Positions 31,614-41,622 of a DNA stretch of 64,000 nt are shown piece after piece. A program made the position numbers and the translations under genes. Below the pieces are notes generated by a model, which was not told the DNA's origin, did no database searches, and saw only the letters and a program-made list of their open reading frames with translations. Position 1 is the first letter of the stretch, and the number at the start of each line of letters is the position of its first letter. The DNA comes from Hortaea werneckii (lineage: Eukaryota > Ascomycota > Dothideomycetes > Mycosphaerellales > Teratosphaeriaceae): the NCBI GenBank assembly GCA_037044905.1, contig JBAOKB010000173.1, positions 594,031 to 658,030 of the forward strand, written 5' to 3'.

Positions 31614-33223
31614 GGTAATCGTGCTCTGTATTTCTTCTTCTTTCGCCAGTGCGGCTAATCACGGCCTGACACGGGTAGAGTTCGCGATAATCCCCTACTG
31701 TACTGGTGGGGCCGCGACACCAAGGCGTCAAGCTGGGCCTATGCGCACAGACTACCTGAGTGATCCGGTGAGCATTTACTGTGCATTTCCAAATGATGAC
31801 ATGCTTCAGACAAAGCGTCGTGGTGGCAAGAGAGAAAGAAGTAGAGAGTACGTGCGAAGGCGACTCAACGTTTGCAGTCGTAGTCTCAGTTTCAGACCTG
31901 GAGTGCCTCAGGCAAGCCAAGAACCCCACTTCGAAGCTAGGGCTCGGCAAGGTCTTGCCGGAGCTTTTAAAGCACGCCACCTAAAGCGGTTTAGCGCGCT
32001 GTGTGCAGTGGCCCTGCCTTGGCAGTCGGCGCGATGACTGGATCCGAGTCCATTGCAATCGAGCGGCCGCACATGTGATGTCAGCTCGCATTGTCTTTAT
32101 CCGGTCGGTAGTGCGTTGGGAGAGCAGTTCAGCCGGCGGCCCCGGGTCGATTTGGGCGAGCCCAGCAGCGGTATTGGTCCGCGCCATAAATTTGCGCAGG
32201 GGATGGTCGTCAAAGGCCTGGAGCAGGTCGGAACAGGGGCGATGCAAGGATGGGTTAGGGTTGGGAATAGTGTTGGCCCCAAATTTCCGTCCCCAGCCTT
32301 TCCGTGTCAAACTACCGTTGGGAGCTATTTCTATGGTGTATAAGCGCTCTAGGCATGATGACATGAGGGTATTGAAATTTCTAATATTCTAACATGAACG
32401 ATGAAGATCCCATGTAGAGTCTCGGCTGCTACCACTTCCCTCGCTAAGAGAATAAGGCAACCGATGATCCATCTGCACCCAGGTCCAAAAAAAAAAAAAA
32501 AAAGACAACATATTTCCTTTGTCCCTGCGCCCATCTCTCCCCAAATATTCAGCTGCCTCATGTCACATCCCATCTCCAAAATACTCTTCTTTCTCGCGGC
32601 ATCTAACGAGCTGACCCACTCGGGAGAGCATCATATCTCTTCCTTTTCAGCGGTGACGATGTTGCGAACAATCGTATCATGGGGCCAAAGTCTTCATCGG
32701 GCGCCCTGGTATTTTGTGGAGATGGTCATCACCAGAACCCGTTGTTCATTGACTCAAATCTCCAGTTCGACCTGTCTCTCTGGTATGGCAGCAGCGGCAT
32801 GATGCAACGAAGGATAGGTGGCACCAAAACTCTCCATCCCCGGGTCCGCCGCCATCACCGTACCTTGCTTAATGGCGGAGAGGAGTGGTACTTGACAATA
32901 AGAGGATTTTGACCTCCTTTCCGGTTCGATGCGGAGTTTGTTTTCACCTCTGACCGGACTTGCCTTCCGTCACTCTGGCACGTAAAGGGAAATCTCGGCA
33001 ACGCTAACAAAGGAATAAAGTCCGGTTACTTATACTACATCGACGTTGACGTCTCTTTATAGAAAATTGTTCTTTGTTATTACTATTACGTCCCCGGCTT
33101 TTTGTTACATACGTTTGGAGCAAGATCCGGCTACGGATGGTGCTTGGGATAGCAGAATGCCTACATTACGTAGAAGGGAAGGGCACCTCCTCGCTGTCTT
33201 CTTTGCCTTCAGGCTACCTCACG
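31614..33223. other. stretch without a supported gene
   Basis: Short overlapping frames only. A 17-nt A run lies at 32487-32503. From about 33000 the sequence becomes AT-rich, with a pyrimidine/TTCAG-like acceptor just before the ATG at 33224. Confidence 0.4.
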
Positions 33224-34053
33224 ATGGAACTAGAACCAGCATTAGGAGACCATTATGCAAACATCATTCATCATCTCGACCATCTACGAAATGCAGTTCC
33301 TAGTAATAAGAGAGATAAAGAGATTCAACAGTCGAAAAGGAAAAAAGGGGTATTGGAACGTGAAAACGAGAATTTGAAAATCAAAAATGGGGATTTGGAA
33401 CGTGAAAACGAGAATTTGAAAATCAAAAATGGGGAATTGCAACGTGAAATCAAGAACATGGAAATCAATAGCAATTCGCAAAGGCTTAGAATGAATAAAA
33501 TTATGAACGAAAGCATACTAGTTACTAGGCAACGCGACGCGCGCGAAAATTTTAGACATGGGAAGGATACAACGAGAAAAGGACCTAAGGTGCATTCGCC
33601 GGTTAGGGATCCTCAACTTAAAGAAACAGCAAGCACTCCCTCTAGTGACATCTCCGACGATATTGTAGAACATAGTGTCGACTCGGACAGTATGCAGCTT
33701 ACTAGGAATCATCAAACTCAAGATACCTCGAGTTTAAGAAGTCTGGATAGGCCTAGGAAGCATGATCTCAAACGAAACGTACTCTACGAAAAAAATCATC
33801 CAGATGGTAGTTACCTTGAGAACATCGATCAATGTTCTTAGGAGGAAAAATCCATTCTTGATCAGCATGGAAGCGACTCAAAAGGACGTTTAGAAACATC
33901 CACTTTTCTCACGAAGACCGAGCCTCGCGAATCGGACGATGAATCTCCTAGTGTATACGAGACGCTTACACCTAAAGGGCGAGCACTTTGCAACAAGACT
34001 TGCAGACGAGTAAAAGACGACGTTTCGCGCGCCAGAATACTTCTCACCATCTA
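33224..34053 (+). pseudogene. coiled-coil protein gene with one internal TAG
   Basis: From the ATG at 33224 (MELEPALGDHYANIIHHLDH) a frame runs to a TAG at 33839-33841 and then stays open, in register, for 70 more codons to a TAA at 34053 (EEKSILDQHGSDSKGRLETS ... DDVSRARILLTI). A CAG to TAG change would explain the interruption. The protein is highly charged. Residues about 44-76 contain LERENENLKIKNGD repeated twice and then a partial LQREIKN unit, a perfect heptad-based coiled coil built from a 42-bp DNA repeat (33353-33394, 33395-33436). The rest is Ser/Asp/Lys-rich and disordered. An upstream in-frame ATG at 33074 gives a hydrophobic lead that looks like intron. Family unknown. It could also be a shorter functional gene ending at 33841. 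Confidence 0.5.
33353..33450. repeat. 42-bp coding tandem repeat
   Basis: Two identical or near-identical 42-bp units plus a 14-bp partial third one encode the 14-residue coiled-coil repeat of the gene at 33224. Adding units would lengthen the coil without changing frame. Confidence 0.8.
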
Positions 34054-35264
34054 ACGACTAGAGGACCAAGCTCTAAGCCGGACATGTAGACGAACGAGTA
34101 GCATTGAGTTAACAGACAAGGCGTGATGTGTACAATAGCTGACTTTCCACGTGGCCCATCATTTTCCCTATCGACATACTTCCTTCCAGCTATAACTAGG
34201 TTAGTAAATGTTATGTAACCATATGAAAGCGTTCGTCGCAATGTCCGTATGTTCATTTGGTAGAACAGATGCTTGTTATCCTCTTATCCAATAGTATCTA
34301 CTTATAGTGCGCTAAGCTTCATACTGTTGCTATACGGGGTTTCCTTTACCTGCTTCTGCTTATATCGATAGAATGCTTTCGAATTTGCGAGCTTATTAGC
34401 TAACAGGATTGACAGGACACGTCATAGAGCATTTTCGAGAACTCTACATTGGTGAATATGAATGAAAATATAAAAAGAGGGATCTCCTAGTCTCACTAAA
34501 GCATAATGGTAACGTCTTGCCGGACCGTAGGGGAGTGGGTGACCTCATCGAAAGCGGTGATCGTTATTTGGCGCTCTCGGCCGAGACAGACGACGCAAAT
34601 GTTCCGTCAGAAGCTATGTAGTCCAGAACGCAACCTCTAGAGTCAAACGCTACTACGCCGGCCTCTACAGCACCTCGGTAAGCTAGGTCCTGCTCATGCT
34701 TCTTACCGTCGTCGATGCTGATTAAAGTACTGGAGGCGTAAGTAAGCGAGTAGCATAGAGTGACAGACGCCGTGTGATGATTAATATAGATGATTGCCCA
34801 TGAGCACTTGCACTGTCTAATTGACTTGGTCCCCTCCATGCGTTAAGACACTGTAGAAGGGCCCAAGGAATGTTAGCACAGAGCTCGTCCTCTCTGAAAG
34901 GCGCTGTAAGAAGCTTTGCCGCAGTGCAGCCCCACACGAAGTAGCAACTTGGCGATGATAATCTTGGAATTTCGCATTCTGGCGCTAGAGACCGCGGGTA
35001 CCGAATGCATCTCCTGTTTAGCTCTCATTTATCCCTTGCGACGCTCCCTGTGTGTTTTTAAATAGCATCTTAGGTAATCGCATCTGCGGGTCGTAAGCCC
35101 TTGTCTAGTATCTCTAGTCTTGTAGGGAATCCTTCTGTCCAGGCTCTCATGCCTTGACTGAGGACGATACCTGGCTAAATGCTTTCAGCAGGGCCAGAAA
35201 GTCCCGTTATATAGCTCAGGCTTTCGCCTTTCACGCGCCATGACAGTGTAAAATCCCCGTCCAC
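34054..35264. other. stretch without a supported gene
   Basis: AT-rich at first. A minus frame at 34564-34839 (SWAIIYINHHTASVTLCYSL ... AVEAGVVAFDSRGCVLDYIA) looks protein-like but has no recognised domain and no continuing exons. Confidence 0.35.
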
Positions 35265-36071
35265 TATGCTCTGGCGAAGTGCAATCATCACTGTGTTTGC
35301 GGCCGCATATAGTGGAGCTATACGATAGCCGAAAACTTTCCGGAGGATGATGGATGGGGTCTTCTTTGGGAGCGCGGCATGCAGTACAATTTTGTCCCTT
35401 GCCAGGGCCGACGCTGCGACGTTGTCGAGGTGTGGCATGCAGATGGAACCCGAGCTTCGTTTGAACCGTTTCGGAATTTCACCTGCGGGTCGAACGTCAG
35501 CTCTATCAGCGTCAATTTCGGCATCGATGCTGGCGAGGGCGACACACAGCTGCTCGTCGATTGCGGGGAAGAGGTGCAGGTCATCGCCGGCACATTGATG
35601 CCTGGAGCTCTAATCCCGCCGCCCGACACCAGGATTCTCCCGGGATGCTTGGAGGCAAAACTAAACGACTCGAGGCAAGGAGTCGTAGCATCGGCGCTTA
35701 CAAGCGGAGCGATCAGTAGTCAATCGCTCGCATCTTCCTCTGCTAGCCAACCCTCCATCTCGAACAACGATGCGGAGGGGCGCCTCTCTCAACCCTTCTC
35801 GAGCACCACCTCCTCCCGGATCAACTCCCTGTCTAGCTCGGCCGCTACCGTTCCCAGTGCAGACAGTACCTTGACCGAGACTTCTCCAGATGCTAGCTCA
35901 ACGTCCGAGGACCCACCGACCAGGCCCTCGGTTGGTCCCTCGTCCGGAGGCGGTACATCGAGCAGTAACCCTCGCACCACCTCAGATGGTTGTGTGTTTT
36001 CCATAACTAGAGAGCTGTTGCAAGGCCTAAGATGTTGCGTTGTTCTGGCGAGGGGCCCTCGGCCAGAATGA
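35265..36071 (+). CDS. Ser/Thr-rich secreted or cell-wall protein (5' frameshift)
   Basis: The main frame is open from 35311 to 36071; its first ATG is at 35379 (MQYNFVPCQGRRCDVVEVWH). Just upstream an ATG at 35265 opens MLWRSAIITVFAAAYSG, a good signal peptide, but one frame off: text continues as SYTIAENFPEDDGWGLLWER in the main frame after a single-base shift near 35310, where no intron fits. Residues after that hold paired cysteines (CQGRRC, FTCGS, LVDCGEE) in a beta-rich domain of about 80 residues, followed by about 120 residues rich in Ser, Thr and Pro (SSQSLASSSASQPS and similar), the usual spacer of fungal surface proteins. No GPI site or transmembrane end is clear. The shift makes it a recent pseudogene or a sequence error. 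Extracellular location is inference. Confidence 0.45.
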
Positions 36072-36079
36072 TTTACCCA

Positions 36080-36098
36080 GTGCCTTTATAAAAGGCAC
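36080..36098. repeat. perfect hairpin after the stop codon
   Basis: GTGCCTTT, loop ATA, AAAGGCAC: a perfect 8-bp stem starting 9 bases after the TGA of the Ser/Thr-rich gene. It also contains TATAAAA. It may be a 3'-UTR structure or a TATA-containing element; both are inference. Confidence 0.5.
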
Positions 36099-36925
36099 CG
36101 CTCTCTACCATTAGGTAGTAGAGTCTCGAGATCCTTAATCAATGGGGTAGCAATGTGGCATGACTTTAGTTCTCGGAGATAAATGTAATAAAAAGCTATT
36201 TCTAATCGTTGAAGTTTGACATAATTGCTAGTGATATATCGGATCCGCCCCAGATCGTTCAGACGTTCCTTTTCGTGTCTCGGCCCTCAAACATCTTCTT
36301 CTAGTTAGTTTCACCCTTGAAGATCGGCGTATGAAGTGATCTTACCTGGTCGAGCAGAAGAGCAAAGCATCGTTCTCTAGCACCAGCCGCTGTTCGCATA
36401 CGCAACTTCAAAACTCTTTAAGTCGCTATCTTACACCTCTCTTATTCCAAATTCAACTGACCAGAATTGTTGAAAGCTGAAAGGGTCCATTATGACTCTT
36501 GGTACTGTTAAGGACAGAAGCAGTCCGGTTCAAGCTCCTAGTTTTCTTTGCGAGGCATTTGACTGCTCTCCGGCTTCTACAAAGCTTGCTGACTGCCTAG
36601 ATTACGGGTCATAGGCTCCGTAAGGCTGGGATAGCTCTTGTTCCAGACAGGCTCGTCTCTATCGCTACTGCACCACCAAGTAAGCCCGAGCACGGCTGCC
36701 ACAGATACTACGCTTTTGAGTTGGAGCATCGACGAGAACGCCTTCCTCCTTTATCAATTCGAAAAAGCAGATGAAACTTTAGTTCGACGAGCTGAAGTTC
36801 TTAGATTCTGCAGCTTGCAAGAATAGGAAATATACATAGCCTTTCCCCTAGCGATCGTCGTGGACGAACTTTGCCTCGGTAGAGAAGAACCAGTCCGTAA
36901 CTACCGCTTCAGCGTGTGGCCGACA
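36099..36925. other. stretch without a supported gene
   Basis: Only short frames. Includes pyrimidine-rich text but no motif that I can name. Confidence 0.4.
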
Positions 36926-37441
36926 CTATACAGACCTGTCTCCGAACCAATTGAGAAGATCGGCGGAACTCCTCATTGAACGGACCAGGGCTGAAGACAG
37001 TGCAGTGCCTCGGAAATTGGGTAAGACTCTTAGAGCAAGGCTCTCCAGGTCACGGTCAAGGCGCGGTCGCGGATCAGAGCCAGACTCGCCTACCTCGAGG
37101 AGCGACACGGTCGCTCGCCGAAGCACGTCGGCAAAATTTGTTGAGTTCCGAACCAGTGAGAAAGCTGCCTTGTGCCAGTAGCCCAGTCGACCAATCAGGT
37201 GGTAAATGCTCGGAAGTCTCTCGCTACGCTGCTGAGACAGACGCATTCGCAATGATCCATGGGCCGCATCAAAGCGGAATGCGTAAGCCCATGAGCAAAG
37301 GCCATCCAGCTGATCGCAGCTGGGTATGTTTTGGCGAATGTAATCCACAAGATCCACATCTAAGCACGTTAGCCTCAATCGAGCCTTTGAGTACACTTGA
37401 TACGGGCCGTCCCCACAGAATTCGTCCACCCCTTTGAACGC
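36926..37441 (-). CDS. uncertain open frame, hypothetical
   Basis: The minus frame stays open from 37759 to 36926 (277 codons). Its 3' half, LRLTCLDVDLVDYIRQNIPS, LPSIYHLIGRLGYWHKAAFS and RRATVSLLEVGESG, has a protein-like pattern, while its 5' half is antisense to a better plus-strand gene (37457 on). There is no ATG between 37440 and about 37250, so a start is missing unless it begins within the antisense overlap. It may be a decayed gene arranged head-to-head with the plus gene. No domain recognised. Confidence 0.25.
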   Translation of the reverse strand, partial: AFKGVDEFCGDGPYQVYSKARLRLTCLDVDLVDYIRQNIPSCDQLDGLCSWAYAFRFDAAHGSLRMRLSQQRSERLPSIYHLIGRLGYWHKAAFSLVRNSTNFADVLRRATVSLLEVGESGSDPRPRLDRDLESLALRVLPNFRGTALSSALVRSMRSSADLLNWFGDRSV

Positions 37442-37456
37442 ATCACACAACCTGTT

Positions 37457-39131
37457 ATGATAGTTGCGAACTTTCTCTGCGCTGTGCTCTATGGTGTTGG
37501 ACGCGATTGTTCTCCCTGTCGCGAGCTTTCCCTCGCGCCCCAAGAACTGAAAAAGGCCGTGTACCACATCCAGAAAACGATTGACGGTCGTGTGAAATAT
37601 TATGAGCGCTTTTCCTACCCAACTGCGATATCGCGCGCTACGCACAGACATTTTCTCAGCATTCTCAGGAAGCTCTTTGCCATTGGAAACGCTGTTCGAT
37701 CGGAGGGAGAAAGTGACAGTGCGGGACATGAGGACCTGACGCATGCCACTCAAAGTCACCTGACAAGCAGCTTACGCGTTGTCGAGCAAAGCGTTTCCAC
37801 GCCATGCGATGATGTTCCGACAACGTTGGAGGAAATCGCTCGTTTCTCGTTTCTCGAGGCCGTGAAGGCTACGTCTACGAGTCTCTGCAGACTATGGTTG
37901 TCCTTTTCTGATGACCGTCGTGAGTTGTCCAGCGTTGCAGCTAGTAAGCTCAATCGATTTCTTCCGCCCTTCCCTGTGATTTCTGACTGCTTCCTAGGAG
38001 CAATTCAGGAGCACCTGGATTTGGAACAAGTTCTCCACCAGTGTCACCTCCTCAACCCAGAATGGATCCCTTTCGCGCTTGATCAGTGCTCTAAAAAACA
38101 ATTTTGGCCGGAATTCAAAGTTGGCCATCAAGCATTCATCAATGTTTGGAGAAAGAAGCTTGACGACAGCGATGCGACTCGCCTGAAAGGATAAGACATA
38201 TCCACGTTCGCAATCTCAAACAAGCTAACTCAAGCGCAGTGTACTTCTGAACGCATGTCAAGTAACTGATGGGTATGTTCCTGACATACATCGAGTCCTT
38301 CACATCTTAAAGGAGCTTCATGAGATCCCGTCAAAGGAAAGATTGCCCTTCCTTGTTTTTGAAGCCGGTGTTCTTTGCACAATCATACTTAGTCCGCAAC
38401 ATGACGAGGGACTGTTGTCTCAGCACCAAGTCCGACTGCGCATGACGTGCAAAGATCTACAATCCCTCTCTTCTGATGGAGAAGTCACAATGCTCATGAA
38501 TGCGGCATCATCGGCAACCAACATCATCACCATAGGATGTCTGCAGGCATGGGCTGAGGCAAACAGGCAGCGGTTACTACTTGATCGGCTGGGCGAGCCG
38601 TTGATTTCTGCAGTGGTACATCTCTACACTTTCTACAGGCTCCAAGGAGCCGTCCGTGTGTCTCTGCCAATGGATGAGCTGAGTTCTCGATTCGAGAAAC
38701 TCATCTTCTGGAATGGCCAGCCGAAGAATGTCAGCAGCTGCCAAGAGAGTGCATCAAACTGGATTGCTGACTTAAAGAGACGATCACTGCACAACAAGGA
38801 CTTCTTCAAGGATCTGTTCAACGACCGCAAGCGTCGGATGATCGAGTCACTTTTGCTCGTAATGATCCTAGGTCGTCATGTTAAGCAAACGAGCATGTCC
38901 TCAACACAAGGAACAACTCCGCTTGCTAGACTGGACCAGGACTGCCGTCAGTTCGTTCTTCTACGCACGTTCGTTGATTCTACCGACAAAGTTATTCCGG
39001 ATGACCAGGAAAGAGCTGCGCTCAACCTCGTGAAAGAGATTCGTCAGCCCACATTGGACAAAACCAAGACCAACCTTGGGCGTCTCGAGGCAATCCTCAC
39101 GCAATGGTCGGAGAGTGGAGTCATTATATAA
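37457..39131 (+). CDS. hypothetical helical protein, two exons, AT-AG intron
   Basis: Exon 1 (37457-38190) and exon 2 (38240-39131) join in frame to 541 residues. Exon 1 holds LAPQELKKAVYHIQKTIDGR and FLEAVKATSTSLCRLWLSFS. Exon 2 begins VLLNACQVTDGYVPDIHRVL and ends LGRLEAILTQWSESGVII. The reading frames fit only if the intron starts at 38191, where the sequence is AAAGG|ATAAGACAT, so the donor is AT instead of GT; branch GCTAAC and acceptor GCGCAG are normal. A G-to-A change at the first intron base is the simplest reading, and it may disable the gene. Mostly alpha-helical, charged, no signal peptide or domain that I know. The start is uncertain: the frame is open back to 37397 with another ATG there. 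The 3' end overlaps the minus remnant at 39124 by eight bases, tail to tail. Confidence 0.55.
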
Positions 39132-40050
39132 GAGCACGCAGAGCTTCAGAGACGTATTGGCTGTCTTTGACAATGCGCCACACCGCATCTGTCAGGGCTG
39201 ACCTGGCGTCTTGGATTTGTTTTGTGTACGTGGCTTCAAATTCCTCGTCCGAGTGTTCAGGCGATTGACCTTGATCTTGTCGCAGTTGACGATTGACCTT
39301 CTCTTCCTCAAAAAAGACCTGCAAGCCGCTTTTGCAAAACTTCAAGGTCCGCAATGCCTGCGTAATACTTTTGGAGCAGAGGATGGACGCGAGACGGAGC
39401 ATGCACCTGAGGAGTGATTTTGGGGGAACTGAACTCTCAAGTAGGTTGTGTGCGCAAACCGTCATCGCTCAGTATTCGTAATGTTTCTTGAACAACCGCA
39501 GCAAATTTCCGCTCTCGTCGTCGCAAACGAAATTGCTTGTTGCCAAACTTCCCTTCGGCTGCCGTAACTGAGTCGATTTGGTCGGTGACGACTGGAATGT
39601 CCCCTTAGACATGAACTAGGGCTTGATTGAGACGTTCCAGTGAGTGGTCCGCGGGGACTTCGACCAGCACCTCTTTGGCAGCCTCCACGAACTTGTTCAT
39701 AGGTCTTTTATTACATTGACATGGGCCCGACCAACCTCATCTACGAAATAGGTCAAATCGCGGCTATTGACCGGGAATGGGCAGGATGGTTCCCGAAAGA
39801 GTGTGTACGCACGAAGTTCCTTGTGGGTAGTGGGGTGGAGCTCGAAGACGTCGAGGGACACGGAAGATATGGATTTGGCACGGGTGTCTCGAAACCTTGC
39901 AAGACATGAATACACTGATATCGTGAAGCGTTTCAAAACATGGCGAAGGGGCATTTGATCGGAGCTAATGGTCTCGCATTCGTAAGCCAAAGGAATGTAC
40001 ACACCTAAAGGGATATCTAGAAAGCTCAGATCCCGCTTCTTTACATTCAT
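39124..40050 (-). pseudogene. hypothetical gene with stops, helical
   Basis: Minus text in order: MNVKKRDLSFLDIPLGVYIP ... RFRDTRAKSISSVSLDVFEL ... NSRDLTYFVDEVGRAHVNVI (40050-39697), then one frame over MNKFVEAAKEVLVEVPADHS ... LRRRERKFAAVVQETLRILS with a TAA at 39605-39607 and a TGA at 39437-39439, then a third frame with QVFFEEEKVNRQLRQDQGQS ... DAVWRIVKDSQYVSEALRAL to 39124. Both stops could come from C-to-T changes (CAA, CGA). No intron explains the frame changes. I do not recognise the family. It converges with the plus-strand gene and overlaps its stop by eight bases. Confidence 0.45.
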
Positions 40051-41622
40051 TGCAATGGAACGAACGTACGCAAGTCCCCTGCCTCTTTAATACATAGGTC
40101 TTGATTTTCTCTGATGCACTACCATCGACGTATCCTCATCTCTCTCTGGTCCCTCGAGTCTTCGCTACAGTCTGGTGTATTCGTGCTTGAGTTTTATCGC
40201 TGTATAACGCCTATTGCAACTTAAAATTGCGATTTAAAGCGGTGGAAAAAAAGGCTGGGGTTCTACGCGAGCGGAGTTGGAAGTTCGCTTGACTTCGTAA
40301 CTGAAAGTCCAATCCCACATCCCTCGCAGTTCTCTCGACCAGATATGTTGCTGAACTTGCGATTGGGGATGGGGCAGACTGCATGATTGATCAACTAGGT
40401 TGCTGACATGATAGCCAGATTAGCAAGCGGCAAAGAAATCTTCATTGGCCTAGAGCTGGGACGATGTTGAGTGTTTTCGAGCTCCGAGGGCTAAGCTTTC
40501 TTCGTGTGCTGAAGGAGCGAGGAGATATACGACGATTCTTTGAACAAATTATTCTTTCTCAATTCCGCTGACCTACAGCGTTTCCAGCATCTTCGACCCA
40601 AAGGCTGCACACCAGTGCTGTTGAGTATCTTCCTACTCGGTTTTTGGACCAAAGACGGTCCGTAGGCCGCATGAAGAACCCATTGCAGTAAGGCTCGAGT
40701 AAAGGCGACGCCAAGCTTGACTGACCGCCATTACTTCAACAGAGGTGAACGCGTGGACACACTCTCCAGGATCGCCCATGTGCGTCTGGGATAGAAACCA
40801 ATAGAACGAGAAGCCTTCAAGCTGTCGAGCACGCTAAGCGGGACAAAATACATGCCAGCACTCTGTAGAGGGGCCCAATTGGCCATATATTGTGGCGATC
40901 GCTTTGGCTCGCTGTAACGAGTGTGCTCATCGGAAAGCTGACCTAGGTATGTTGCGATTACGCCTGCGCGCTGTTTGCTACCTAGGTATCTCTGAAAGCA
41001 TATGAAGTCGCTTGTGCATCTACAGAAGCCCCTTACCAACTAGCACACTTTGGTTCAAATCTGTTTTGGCGCTGTGCTTAACACTACATCTTTCACGAAG
41101 GGGCCACGGAGCCGGACCGTGAACAACTGCATCCCTGCGCACTAAGTCAGAATCGGCGCATTAGTGTCATGGTACGTAAGTTGGCGTGAGGGTCGGTGTT
41201 TTATCGCCTGGCTGATCTACAAAGAAGTTATTTGCAAGGAGCGTTCGTTTGTAACATGATGCTTACGTACACGGTCTAATTGGTGAACTCGTCCTAGCTT
41301 TCTAGAAGAGCTGCGTGAAGGCTATTTCAATCGACATCATTGCCGCTTCGAAGCATGGTTTCAAGGCGATGAGAACAACTCTCACCAGACGCGGCTTGAA
41401 TGGAAAACGTTCAGGGTTTCTCCTTCTCAGCAGCAACGCTATGGCTAGGTTCGACGATGCTTGCTGTATCATGCCGCCATTGAGAGTCGTGACCGCGGGA
41501 ATCAGAAAGGCCGACTTTAGCCATCGAGCCCGGTCGGAAAGTAAGCCTGTGCATTCGTCACCTTCGATGAATGATCCGTTGCCCCATCGCGATACATAAG
41601 TTGTGCATTGTACATGACTGGC
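40051..41622. other. intergenic, no supported gene
   Basis: About 1.6 kb with only short frames (for example 40731-41039 minus, 102 codons, no motif). It contains the palindrome TACCTAGGTA at 40979-40988 and a near match at 40940-40950. Confidence 0.45.

Noticed and set aside
37397..37457. Earlier start of the two-exon gene at 37397
   Set aside because: Possible, but the added residues are not protein-like. I kept 37457 as the more likely start and note the uncertainty.
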